NCBI GenBank assembly: GCA_029778615.1
Contig: JAKOPZ010000072.1
Coordinates: 1 to 64,000 of the forward strand
Source of the DNA: Chloroflexota bacterium
GTDB taxonomy: Bacteria; Chloroflexota; Anaerolineae; UBA4142; SHND01
Direction of reading: 5' to 3'
DNA length: 64,000 nucleotides
In this document: piece after piece, positions 54,001 through 60,853 of the stretch
Numbering within the stretch: position 1 is the stretch's first letter
How the letters are laid out: each line of letters starts with the position of its first letter
Position numbers and translations under genes: made by a program
The notes under the pieces: model-generated
The model's database searches: none
Seen by the model: only the letters and a program-made list of their open reading frames with translations
Told to the model about the DNA's origin: nothing

Positions 54001-54261
54001 GCGGTCATAGATTTTTGTCGTTTTGAATTGTGTAGACGCTTGTTGGGAAAGGCGCGCGGGTTCCGGCATATTTTTGGCGTACTCGGCATAGACATTCATC
54101 ACTGTCAACGCCGAGACCGCAATCGTGCCGACCACAGCCGCGAACGTGCCAAAAATGAGGACCGCGAGGGCAAGGATGATGGCTTTGGGAATCCAACTGC
54201 CGCCGTGCTTTTTTTCATAGCGCGTGCGGCGGCGACGATTGTAAATAGGAGTGGAACTCAT
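51031..54261 (-). CDS. Class A penicillin-binding protein (transglycosylase/transpeptidase)
   Basis: The 1076-residue membrane protein has one N-terminal helix (about 25-50). The GT51 transglycosylase domain (about 90-270) shows ATVALEDKTFW and the STLTQQLVKK and YLNTIYYGNFAYG motifs. The transpeptidase domain has PGSSFKMFSY (SxxK Ser near 416), SSYN and KTGTTSSWRDNW. About 350 further residues form Ig-like modules with WRLNVG, VDNEAPRVEIINP and terminal KAYDIAGNVTES segments. It builds peptidoglycan; the extracellular Ig tail may bind wall or adhesive ligands. Ends with a strong terminator. Confidence 0.95.
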   Translation of the reverse strand: MSSTPIYNRRRRTRYEKKHGGSWIPKAIILALAVLIFGTFAAVVGTIAVSALTVMNVYAEYAKNMPEPARLSQQASTQFKTTKIYDRTGKVLLYELFDPTGGNRTNVSLDKISPYLINATVALEDKTFWTNEGVDLSGLVRAFYNMARGQALQGASTLTQQLVKKVLIPERETQSRTNIELKIQEMIMAREISQKYSKQQILEWYLNTIYYGNFAYGIEAASEAYFGKHAKDLTLSEAATLAAIPQYPALNPLDNPEVAKERRDIALDRMVVEGYITKEQGDKAKAEEIHVFQKKFDIKAPHFVFYVRRYLEDKYGPDAVNKGGWTVITSLDYDIQTKAEEIARNQIAKLTEEKRNVTNASVVVMKPNTGEIAAMVGSVDYFNRDIDGQVNIATSDRQPGSSFKMFSYMQAFDVGAADGTKLSPASVVYDVRTAFEDPPNPPYVPENYDRKYHGPVRLRTALASSYNIPAVKVLDTVGIRNVLDLAHRMGITTLDKNYGLALTLGGGEVKLLDMTYAYAVVANRGVMAGQPVPENERREGYRKLNPVSVLKVTDADGNVLEDYKQPQTERIVSEQGAYLITDVLSDNNARAPAFGLNSVLKLSRPAAVKTGTTSSWRDNWTLGFTPDYVTGVWVGNADNTEMEHISGITGAAPIWHDVMEYIHEKLPVTEFVEPPNIVRIPVCLASGLLPTAECPQVVREVFVKGNEPTQPDNIWRPFRIFVPNGKLATAFDPPDQVTTVVYPIYPPQAADWVKENNIPQPPTEFDTTYAASAAGGDLAIFSPTNYASVKGAVEVRGNAKMPDMREWRLNVGAGLDPGEWLTIGQGGGGIDNGTLAVWQTGESGLYTLQLVGIDNAGNAQTATSQVTVDNEAPRVEIINPWDDKQYLMEDDEWVSIDADAQDNLSMGYVDFWLDNSYLGRTQVSPFTLKWTISMHDALSPTMQAALALPVDSATLPVISYNAVTRKLEDDNTTVNTITETLTATVTKKADRVVAVFPNGFGIIRDSGGYTETHQVRVKAYDIAGNVTESASVRFLVSHRPRPQTEEGAPTGFNFFLEERQSVLLDPRRSLSKRRRM

Positions 54262-54426
54262 AAACGAAATTCAAACGTGAAGCGTAACACGGCAAACGCC
54301 AAGCGTACAGAACGTTCGCCGTAACGTTCATCTGGTCATTTTGGGAAGCGGGAAAATGACATGATGATTTTACCGAGATTAAAGCATATCGCAAAACGGC
54401 GCGACCACATTTGTACTCGAATATGC

Positions 54427-54432
54427 TACAAT
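54427..54432 (+). promoter_or_regulatory. Extended -10 of thpR, leaderless-type
   Basis: TGC-TACAAT lies only 7 bases before the ATG at 54440, so transcription would start at or next to the start codon. No clear -35 or ribosome site is seen. Confidence 0.5.
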
Positions 54433-54439
54433 TTTTGCA

Positions 54440-55036
54440 ATGGCTTCGACAATTCTGCGTCTCTTTATCGCCGTCGAGTTGAACGACGTAGTGCGCGGCG
54501 AATTGAAACGCGTTCAAAAGCAACTACAAGACGAATGTTTGCGCGTCTCCGTTGCCCACGCGGTTCGCTGGGTCGCGCCAACAAACATTCATCTCACGTT
54601 AAAATTCTTGGGTAACTGCAATCGCGCGCAAATTCCCGCGTTGACCACTGCCCTCGAACGCGCGGCAAAACATAGCGCGCCGTTCGTCCTCACGGCGCGC
54701 GGGCTGGGTTGTTTTCCGAACGCGCGTCGTCCCAACAACATTTGGGTCGGACTGGAAGGCGATGTCAAAACCGCTGCTCTGCTCGCTCAACACATTGAAA
54801 CCGAAACCCACGCGCTCGGTTTCGCGCGCGACGAACGCGGGTTCACGCCGCATCTCACCATCGGACGCGTCAAACGTGATGCCTCAAACTTCGAGCGCGC
54901 CAAGATTGGCGAGACCGTCAAGAATTTCCCGACAACGGGACACGGAACGATTCGCGCCGACGCGGTGCATTTGCTCGCAAGTGATTTGAAACCGTCAGGA
55001 CCGCTTTATACAACTCTGGCACAAATAAAACTATGA
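54440..55036 (+). CDS. thpR: RNA 2',3'-cyclic phosphodiesterase
   Basis: The 198-residue 2H-superfamily protein has both HxTx motifs: HLTLKFLG near 56 and HLTIGRVK near 143. It starts STILRLFIAVELND, the common ThpR/LigT start. It hydrolyses 2',3'-cyclic phosphate ends of RNA. The start codon is nearly at the predicted transcription start. It overlaps the phosphoribosyltransferase gene by 4 bases. Confidence 0.93.
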   Translation: MASTILRLFIAVELNDVVRGELKRVQKQLQDECLRVSVAHAVRWVAPTNIHLTLKFLGNCNRAQIPALTTALERAAKHSAPFVLTARGLGCFPNARRPNNIWVGLEGDVKTAALLAQHIETETHALGFARDERGFTPHLTIGRVKRDASNFERAKIGETVKNFPTTGHGTIRADAVHLLASDLKPSGPLYTTLAQIKL

Positions 55037-55665
55037 CCCTATTTGAAAATCGGCGCGACGCGGGGAAACAACTCGCGTCGCGCCTCTCACAGTACAAACA
55101 CCACGCGAATGCAATTGTACTAGGCATCCCGCGCGGCGGCATTGTCGTCGCGGACGAAATCGCGCAGGCGCTGCACGCGCCGCTCGACGTAATGATTACG
55201 CGCAAACTCGGCGCGCCCGATAATCCCGAACTCGCGATTGGCGCGGTGGCAAGTGACGGCACGCTTTTTCTCGACCGCGTGCTCATTCATCAATTGCATA
55301 TTTCGTCGGAACAGGTCGCACGCGAACGCGCCGCGCAGCTGCATGAAATTCGGCGCCGCATAGAGCTCTACCGGCGCGACCGACCGCCGCTTACATTGCA
55401 GAACAAGCTTGCGATTTTGGTAGACGATGGGATTGCGACCGGCGCAACGACGATTGCGGCACTGCGCGCGTTAAAGAATCAGAACGCCGCGCGTTTGGTC
55501 CTCGCGGTGCCCGTTGCCCCGCCTCAAGTGGTCTCGGCATTGCGCGCGGAATGTGATGAGGTTGTGTTATTGAGCACTCCCGAACCCTTTATCGCGGTCG
55601 GTTATTTTTTCCGGGACTTTACGCAGGTGACGGATGAAGAGGTGATAGAAATTCTGAATCGGTAG
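55033..55665 (+). CDS. Phosphoribosyltransferase domain protein
   Basis: The 210-residue protein starts FENRRDAGKQLASRL, typical of the stand-alone PRT family related to predicted phosphoribosyltransferases of the ComF/AtrA group. The PRPP loop is LAILVDDGIATGATTIAAL near 130-147, and the flexible VMITRKLGAP segment lies near 58. The substrate base is unknown. Its ATG overlaps the thpR stop (ATGA). Confidence 0.9.
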   Translation: MTLFENRRDAGKQLASRLSQYKHHANAIVLGIPRGGIVVADEIAQALHAPLDVMITRKLGAPDNPELAIGAVASDGTLFLDRVLIHQLHISSEQVARERAAQLHEIRRRIELYRRDRPPLTLQNKLAILVDDGIATGATTIAALRALKNQNAARLVLAVPVAPPQVVSALRAECDEVVLLSTPEPFIAVGYFFRDFTQVTDEEVIEILNR

Positions 55666-55672
55666 TGAAAAA

Positions 55673-56911
55673 CTAATAATGACTGGCACGCGGTAGGGTA
55701 AAACTAAAGCGACTTCCCGCGCCGCGCTTGGATTCCACCCAAATTTTTCCGCGATGCGCTTGTACGATTCTTTGCGCGATGGCGAGACCAAGACCCGCGC
55801 CGCCTGTTTCGCGCGAACGCGATTTTTCGCCGCGATAAAATTGTTCAAAGATGCGCGGCACATCACTTTCGGGAATGCCTTCGCCCGTATCAATCACATC
55901 CACTTGGACGGAATTGTCTTGTTCGCGTTTGCGCGCTTCGACAAAAATGGTGCCGTCGGCGGGTGTGTGGCGAATCGCATTTTGAATCAGGTTGTACAAC
56001 ACGCGCTGCATCTTGTGCGAATTCATCAACACGGGGTCAACGCTCGGGTCCACCCAGCCGCTCAACTTTATATTTTTCTCCGCCGCCTGCACGTGCATCG
56101 TTTCCAGCGTGTCCGAAATCAAATCGCGCAGTGAGCCGGGTTCCACGCGCCACTGCATAACCCCCGCGTCGAGCTGCGACAATTCAAACAAGTCGTCCAC
56201 AAGCAGCGAAAGATTTTCCGCTTGCAGCTGCGCGTTTTTGAGATAACGCTGCGTGGTCGCTTCATCGTTCACGACGCCATCATTCAGCGCTTCAATCATC
56301 GCGCGCAGTGATGCGAGCGGTGTGCGTAAATCGTGCGACACGGCAGCCACGACATCACGCCGCGCCTGCTCCAATTCTTTTTGCTTGAGCGCGCCGCTTT
56401 CCAATTTCTCTGCCATATGGTTAAACGCAACCGCGAGGCGTTCCACTTCGTCGCCCGATTTCACCTCCACGCGCGCGCTGAAATTTCCGCGCGCGATATT
56501 TTCCGCCCCGCGCATCAATTCCCCCAAGCCGCGTGTAATGGCGCGCGACATCATATAACCGAAACCCAACGAGACCAGCCCCGAAAACGCCAACAGCACC
56601 AACAAAAAATTCGCGTCATGTTTTGAAATAAACATGGGCATCGAGACGAGCAGAATCACGAGCGCCGTTACGCCCACGCACAATGCGTAACCGAGCGCGA
56701 CTTTGCCGCTGATGCCGCCGATGCCCGCGCGCAGTACGAGATAATACGCGGCGAATCCCAGAATTAACGCGACGCTTTCCGCAATCAGGAACAAGCGCAG
56801 CAATTCCATCAACTCGTCTATGGGCGAACCGAGCCAAACGCGCGCGAGGGCGAGCGCGGCGAGCGGCGCAGCAAGGAGAAGGATGATTCCGAACGACAGA
56901 TAACGACGCAT
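55673..56911 (-). CDS. Sensor histidine kinase
   Basis: The ATG at 56911 gives 412 residues. Four predicted membrane helices fill the first 120 residues, and a HAMP domain (about 120-175) precedes the H-box AAVSHDLRTPLAS (His193). The N-box (NLIQNAIRHTP), G1 (DTGEGIPESDVPRIFEQFYR) and G2 (GGAGLGLAIAQ) motifs complete a HisKA/HATPase kinase. It pairs with the response regulator immediately upstream. No extracellular sensor domain is visible, so it may sense membrane or envelope state. Confidence 0.95.
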   Translation of the reverse strand: MRRYLSFGIILLLAAPLAALALARVWLGSPIDELMELLRLFLIAESVALILGFAAYYLVLRAGIGGISGKVALGYALCVGVTALVILLVSMPMFISKHDANFLLVLLAFSGLVSLGFGYMMSRAITRGLGELMRGAENIARGNFSARVEVKSGDEVERLAVAFNHMAEKLESGALKQKELEQARRDVVAAVSHDLRTPLASLRAMIEALNDGVVNDEATTQRYLKNAQLQAENLSLLVDDLFELSQLDAGVMQWRVEPGSLRDLISDTLETMHVQAAEKNIKLSGWVDPSVDPVLMNSHKMQRVLYNLIQNAIRHTPADGTIFVEARKREQDNSVQVDVIDTGEGIPESDVPRIFEQFYRGEKSRSRETGGAGLGLAIAQRIVQAHRGKIWVESKRGAGSRFSFTLPRASHY

Positions 56912-56920
56912 TGCTAAAAA

Positions 56921-57003
56921 CAGGTATCGGGTAGTAGGGAGCCCAACGAACTCGGTTGAATCGTTACGCGCCACTTGCTACCTGATACGTGCTACCTCAT
57001 ACT
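56921..57003 (+). repeat. Heptad-period array, locus 10
   Basis: The right part reads ACTTGCT, ACCTGAT, ACGTGCT, ACCTCAT, ACTT; the left has CAGGTAT, CGGGTAG, TAGGGAG. The array includes the response regulator stop (56997-56999, minus strand) and fills the gap to the kinase. Confidence 0.8.
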
Positions 57004-57689
57004 TCTTTTTCAAATTTATATCCTACACCCCACACGGTCAACAGGTAATGCGGGTTCCCCGGGTCGGTCTCGATTTTTTCGCGCAGCCGTCGAATGTGCA
57101 CCGTGACCGTTGACGAGTCACCGTAATATTCATAGCCCCACACGTGGTCAAGCAGTTGTGTGCGCGTGAAAACTTGACCCGGATGGGATGCAAGAAACCA
57201 CAACAAATCAAATTCCTTGCTCGTTAATTCGATGGCTTTGTCGGCAACGGAAACGGAACGCGCGCGCGGGTCAATCCGCAAATCGCCGCGCACGAGCGTC
57301 CGTTCGCCGGTTTCGAGCATTGTGCCCGTCGTCGCGCGCCGCAGTACGGCTTTGACGCGCGCGGTCAGTTCGCGCGGCGAAAATGGTTTCGTGATGTAAT
57401 CGTCCGCGCCCAGTTCCAGTCCGACGATGCGGTCGGTCTCTTCACCTTTGGCGGTGAGCATGATGACGGGGACCGCGCTCCACGTCCGCAGCCGTTTGAA
57501 CACTTCCAAACCGTCCACTTTGGGAAGCATCAAATCGAGCACCACCAAATCGGGTTTGCTCGAATTGAACGCGCTCAACGCCGCTTCGCCGTCACGCGCA
57601 ATGGTAATTTGAAATCCTTCGCGTGTGAGGTATTTGCTCACTACATCCAAAATTTGCGGTTCGTCGTCTACAACCAAAACTTTTTGCAT
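56997..57689 (-). CDS. OmpR/PhoB-family response regulator
   Basis: The ATG at 57689 with GGGG 8 bases upstream gives 230 residues; the longer N-terminus in frame lacks a site. Phosphoacceptor Asp52 lies in LVVLDLMLP; ITKPFSP provides the conserved Lys. The C-terminal winged helix ends VWGVGYKFE. It is the partner of the downstream kinase. Its last codons and stop lie in a heptad array. Confidence 0.95.
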   Translation of the reverse strand: MQKVLVVDDEPQILDVVSKYLTREGFQITIARDGEAALSAFNSSKPDLVVLDLMLPKVDGLEVFKRLRTWSAVPVIMLTAKGEETDRIVGLELGADDYITKPFSPRELTARVKAVLRRATTGTMLETGERTLVRGDLRIDPRARSVSVADKAIELTSKEFDLLWFLASHPGQVFTRTQLLDHVWGYEYYGDSSTVTVHIRRLREKIETDPGNPHYLLTVWGVGYKFEKEV

Positions 57690-57733
57690 CGTCGTCACCC
57701 CTTCGTTATCGTCAAAATTTCTTGCTCGCGCCT

Positions 57734-57767
57734 CTCGCAATTCTTACGCGTTTATAAATTGCAAGAG
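57734..57767 (+). promoter_or_regulatory. Operator-like dyad in the divergent region
   Basis: CTCGCAATT (57734-57742) and AATTGC-AAGAG (57757-57767) form an imperfect dyad between the response regulator and the exported redoxin gene. It might bind the regulator itself. Confidence 0.3.
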
Positions 57768-57845
57768 ATTGCCGCCGCAATAAAATTTTAAGAAATGCTT
57801 GATACGCTGGCAACATCCAGCAGGTACAAGTGTGCAGAGGTCAAT

Positions 57846-58505
57846 ATGAAACAACAACTCGTCGGTATTTTTGTGGCAAGCTTGATGTTGGTGTGCGCGT
57901 CCGCGTGTGCGTTCGCGCCGGTGCAAGCATTGAACGCGATGCAAACCACCGAAGACGGCGCGCCGGGCATCCCCGCGCGCACAGTCTCAAATGAAAATGC
58001 CGATGCGGTGGCGCAAGAGGGACAAATGGTAACGTCAGCCACTCCCGCGCCGGTCAAGCCCGACAAGAGTGAGTTCAAACTGGCGCAGGAAATTTCGAGC
58101 GATACGTGGATTAATTCCGGGAAAATCAATTGGTCAGATTTACGCGGCAAGGTGGTGGTCGTGGATTTTTGGACGTTCGCCTGCTACAACTGCAAAAACA
58201 CACTACCCTACAAAAAGGATTGGTACTCGAAATATGCGGACAAAGGTTTGGTCATAATCGGCGTGCACACACCCGAACTCTCTTTTGAAAAGGTTGTGGA
58301 CAATGTTCGCAAGGCAGTGCAAGATTACGGCATCCGGTATCCGATTGCGATAGACGGTGATTACTCTAATTGGCGGCGCTATAACGTTTGGGCGTGGCCC
58401 ACGTGGTTCATCGTTGACAAGGAAGGTTACGTGCGGTACACGCATATCGGCGAAGGCGATTACGCGGGCAGTGAAAAGATGATTCAGCAATTGTTGGCGG
58501 AATGA
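57846..58505 (+). CDS. Exported thioredoxin-like (TlpA/redoxin) protein
   Basis: The ATG at 57846 has AGAGG upstream. The 219-residue protein has a signal sequence (MKQQLVGIFVASLMLVCASA with Cys residues near 17-21) that could be a lipoprotein signal. A redoxin domain follows with CxxC as Cys113-Tyr-Asn-Cys116 in DFWTFACYNCKNTLPY, GVHTPELSFE and WAWPTWFIVDKEG (cis-Pro). It probably exchanges disulfides or matures cytochromes outside the membrane. Divergent from the two-component genes. Confidence 0.9.
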   Translation: MKQQLVGIFVASLMLVCASACAFAPVQALNAMQTTEDGAPGIPARTVSNENADAVAQEGQMVTSATPAPVKPDKSEFKLAQEISSDTWINSGKINWSDLRGKVVVVDFWTFACYNCKNTLPYKKDWYSKYADKGLVIIGVHTPELSFEKVVDNVRKAVQDYGIRYPIAIDGDYSNWRRYNVWAWPTWFIVDKEGYVRYTHIGEGDYAGSEKMIQQLLAE

Positions 58506-58509
58506 TGCA

Positions 58510-58575
58510 AGAGTAGCAGGTAGTAGGTATCAAGGAAAGCATCTGTCTTCCCTGCTACGTACTGCCTACTACTTT
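58510..58575 (+). repeat. Heptad-period palindromic array, locus 11
   Basis: The left arm AGTAGCA, GGTAGTA, GGTATCA pairs with the right CCTGCTA, CGTACTG, CCTACTA. It lies between convergent genes and includes the stop of the sarcosine-oxidase-like gene (58569-58571). Confidence 0.85.
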
Positions 58576-59744
58576 CTTTCTACAAACCGCGCGGCTTCTT
58601 CGGTGCGCGCGGGTTTCACCTCAGGACGCCAGCGGAATTTTTTGCTCCACGCGTTTGTTTTTTCTTCCACAGCGTCCGCAATAATGGTCCCCCACAGCGG
58701 CGCAAATTTGAAACCGTGTCCGCTGTCCCCTGCCGCGACGACCAGCCCCGGATGTTCCGGGTCATGGTCAACCCAAAAGTGTCCATCCCATGTGTCGGAA
58801 TACAAACAGATGCGGCGGTACACAATCGGCGCAGCGGCGAGCGCGGGGAACGTCAGCTTGAGAAAACCGCGCAGATGATTTTCTTCGTCCTCGTTCACCA
58901 CACGCTCGTTCGCTTCGGGATGCATTTCGCGTCCGTCCCAATGGCGCGCAATTTTGACCACGCCGTCGCGGTTGAGGGGAAAGCCATAATAGCCCGTTGA
59001 CGAGGTGTCGGCGGCAAACACGGGAAACGTGGTCGCGCGAAAATTTTCGGGATGCTCGGGGGCGAGATGAAACACCGGCATTCCGTTCGCGCGCAAATAC
59101 GGTTTCAGCCAGGGCAACAAATAATGGGTCCACGCGCCCGCCGCGACAAGGACGACATCGGCGGAAATTTTTTCACCGCGCGCAGTGACGATTCCGCGTA
59201 TGCGTCCGTTCTTTTCAATCAATTCATGGAACGCGGTGCCCTCGCGCAGCAAGACGCCCAACGCTTGCGCTTTGTCAATCAAACGCATCACGACGCGCGC
59301 GCTTTCGGCATAACCGCCTTCGGGGTCAAAAAAACCGTCAATGTATTTGCGCGCGTTCCACATCGGGAAACGCTTTTTGATTTCGGGCGGGGACAAGCGT
59401 TGGAGAGGATGCCGGCGTTGCTTTAATAATTTCCAGCTCTCCCACTCGTACGTGCCGCGCTGCATTTTGCCCTGGCGCAAATACAGCACGCCCGTTTGAT
59501 GAAACAGGTCTGCGCCGAATTCGCGATTCCACGCGTGCCAGCCCGCAAGTGACTGTTCCGCAAGCTCTGTATAATCTTTATCCGCGCCATATTCCATCCG
59601 CACCACTTTGCTAATATCCGTAGACGCGGCGAGTGGATGCGGCAGCGGACCCGGGTCGAGCAAGGTGACGCGATGGGCGCGCTGTGCGAGTTCGACAGCC
59701 GCCGTTACACCGTTGATGCCCGCGCCAACAATTGCAATGTTCAT
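58569..59744 (-). CDS. Monomeric sarcosine oxidase-like FAD oxidoreductase
   Basis: The 391-residue enzyme starts MNIAIVGAGINGVTAAVELA (FAD Rossmann fold). The MSOX/DadA-type signatures are VVLVAAGAWTHYLLP near 207 and RRICLYSDTWDGHFWVDHDP near 320, whose Cys corresponds to the covalent-flavin cysteine of MSOX, then AAGDSGHGFKFAP. It oxidises a secondary or N-methyl amine such as sarcosine or N-methyltryptophan; the substrate is uncertain. A MITE lies right upstream. Confidence 0.9.
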   Translation of the reverse strand: MNIAIVGAGINGVTAAVELAQRAHRVTLLDPGPLPHPLAASTDISKVVRMEYGADKDYTELAEQSLAGWHAWNREFGADLFHQTGVLYLRQGKMQRGTYEWESWKLLKQRRHPLQRLSPPEIKKRFPMWNARKYIDGFFDPEGGYAESARVVMRLIDKAQALGVLLREGTAFHELIEKNGRIRGIVTARGEKISADVVLVAAGAWTHYLLPWLKPYLRANGMPVFHLAPEHPENFRATTFPVFAADTSSTGYYGFPLNRDGVVKIARHWDGREMHPEANERVVNEDEENHLRGFLKLTFPALAAAPIVYRRICLYSDTWDGHFWVDHDPEHPGLVVAAGDSGHGFKFAPLWGTIIADAVEEKTNAWSKKFRWRPEVKPARTEEAARFVERK

Positions 59745-59872
59745 AACTCATGTTACGCAGAATTGTCATTTCGAGCGGTCTTGCGAGAAATCTCGGTGGA
59801 AAAAACTGAGATTTCTCACAGAGTTTACCCCGAAGGATTGAGGGGTTCGAAATGACATGCGTAAGGTGAATT
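59745..59872 (-). mobile_element. 128-bp MITE-like element, copy D
   Basis: Exactly 128 bases with the same ends and core as copies B and C, flanked by CAT direct repeats (59742-59744 and 59873-59875). The left CAT is the start codon complement of the MSOX-like gene, so the element inserted at the very start of that gene. Confidence 0.9.
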
Positions 59873-59882
59873 CATAAATAAC

Positions 59883-59951
59883 AAGAGATTGGAGACGGGA
59901 GATTAAAAATTGGCGAGTCCATCTGCAAACTCCAATCTCCAGTCTCTACTC
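59883..59951 (+). repeat. Heptad-period palindromic array, locus 12
   Basis: AGAGATT, GGAGACG, GGAGATT on the left and AAACTCC, AATCTCC, AGTCTCT, ACTC on the right, ending one base before the stop of the zinc-ribbon gene (minus strand). Confidence 0.85.
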
Positions 59952-59952
59952 T

Positions 59953-60756
59953 TTAATACCAATAAAACGTCCACACTTGACTGGGTTCACTCAAAATGTC
60001 ATAGGGCGCCTCACAGGTGGAAGGAGTGATTTGATTAGAACGCACCACACTCACGCGCCACAAGAAAGAGCGAACATTGGGCGATGAATCGTCAAAAAAT
60101 TCGCGCGGAAATTCTTGCGCGCTTGCTTTGGTAAAGCCGCACCAACTGACGGAATTGCCCGCGCGGTCGAGGAAATCAACTTGGACGCGAAACCATTCCA
60201 GCGCCCCAATCGTCTGCGCGGGTTGAAACTGCATCACGACGCGTTTGTTCCCGCCGCTGATGCGTTCGCCGTCGGTTGGTGAGACGAGGCGCGGCGCGGC
60301 GACCTGAACGCGCGTCGGAATCGGCGTCACGGTATCCGTCACGGGCGCGGCTTGGGGTGCGCGCGTCCGCGTTTCGGTGACGGTGTTTGTCACGGACGGC
60401 GACGGAATGGGTGTGTTGGCGCGCGTCCCGGTGGGCAGAGCGGGTGCGGACGATGCGCGCGTCGCGGTAGCGGGCGGGCGCGTCGCGACGAGAATGACGG
60501 TAATGGGTGGACGCGTGTTAGTGCGCGTCGGAGTGGGATTTAACGCGATGCTGTTCGGAATAAATTGCTTGAGGTCATTTTGAAAATAAGACGCCACGCC
60601 GCCGAGAACGACGAGCAAGAGGATGAGCAGGACCAGCCCGTGCCAGCGTTTCCAATAAAACGCGCGCGGGTTACGCTGACAATTCGGACACGTCACCGCC
60701 GACGCGGGAATGCGGTGACTGCAATAGTTACATCGGATGCGGGGAGTTGAAATCAC
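59953..60756 (-). CDS. Zinc-ribbon, single-span, Thr/Pro-rich protein
   Basis: The start is a GTG at 60756. The 267-residue protein begins ISTPRIRCNYCSHRIPAS, with a second CPNC pair, a zinc ribbon. One membrane helix (about 39-60, LVLLILLLVVLGGVAS) follows, then a low-complexity Thr/Pro/Arg linker (to about 160). An extracellular domain with GERISGGNKRVVMQF and a WCGFT...W disulfide-like pair completes it. The last part resembles Ig/FN3-like beta-sandwiches. Function unknown. Confidence 0.8.
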   Translation of the reverse strand: MISTPRIRCNYCSHRIPASAVTCPNCQRNPRAFYWKRWHGLVLLILLLVVLGGVASYFQNDLKQFIPNSIALNPTPTRTNTRPPITVILVATRPPATATRASSAPALPTGTRANTPIPSPSVTNTVTETRTRAPQAAPVTDTVTPIPTRVQVAAPRLVSPTDGERISGGNKRVVMQFQPAQTIGALEWFRVQVDFLDRAGNSVSWCGFTKASAQEFPREFFDDSSPNVRSFLWRVSVVRSNQITPSTCEAPYDILSEPSQVWTFYWY

Positions 60757-60850
60757 GTTTGGTTTCTTGGAAATAATTTTGGACGATGCGCTTTTGTTTC
60801 GGCATCGAATTCAATTCGACAAATGGTTCGCCGCACTCGCAATGATACAA
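60728..60850 (-). CDS. Possible 40-residue CxC peptide
   Basis: From a TTG just after the serine hydrolase stop, the frame reads MYHCECGEPFVELNSMPKQK and ends RDFNSPHPM. It has one CxC pair and a charged centre, and overlaps the next gene by 29 bases. No ribosome site is obvious. It might be real, but the support is only frame and placement. Confidence 0.25.
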   Translation of the reverse strand: MYHCECGEPFVELNSMPKQKRIVQNYFQETKRDFNSPHPM

Positions 60851-60853
60851 CCA

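Noticed and set aside
53068-54324. Long open frame (418 codons) on the plus strand opposite the PBP gene
   Set aside because: It is an antisense shadow. GCGC-rich codons leave many long open frames opposite real genes; the minus strand has unmistakable PBP motifs.
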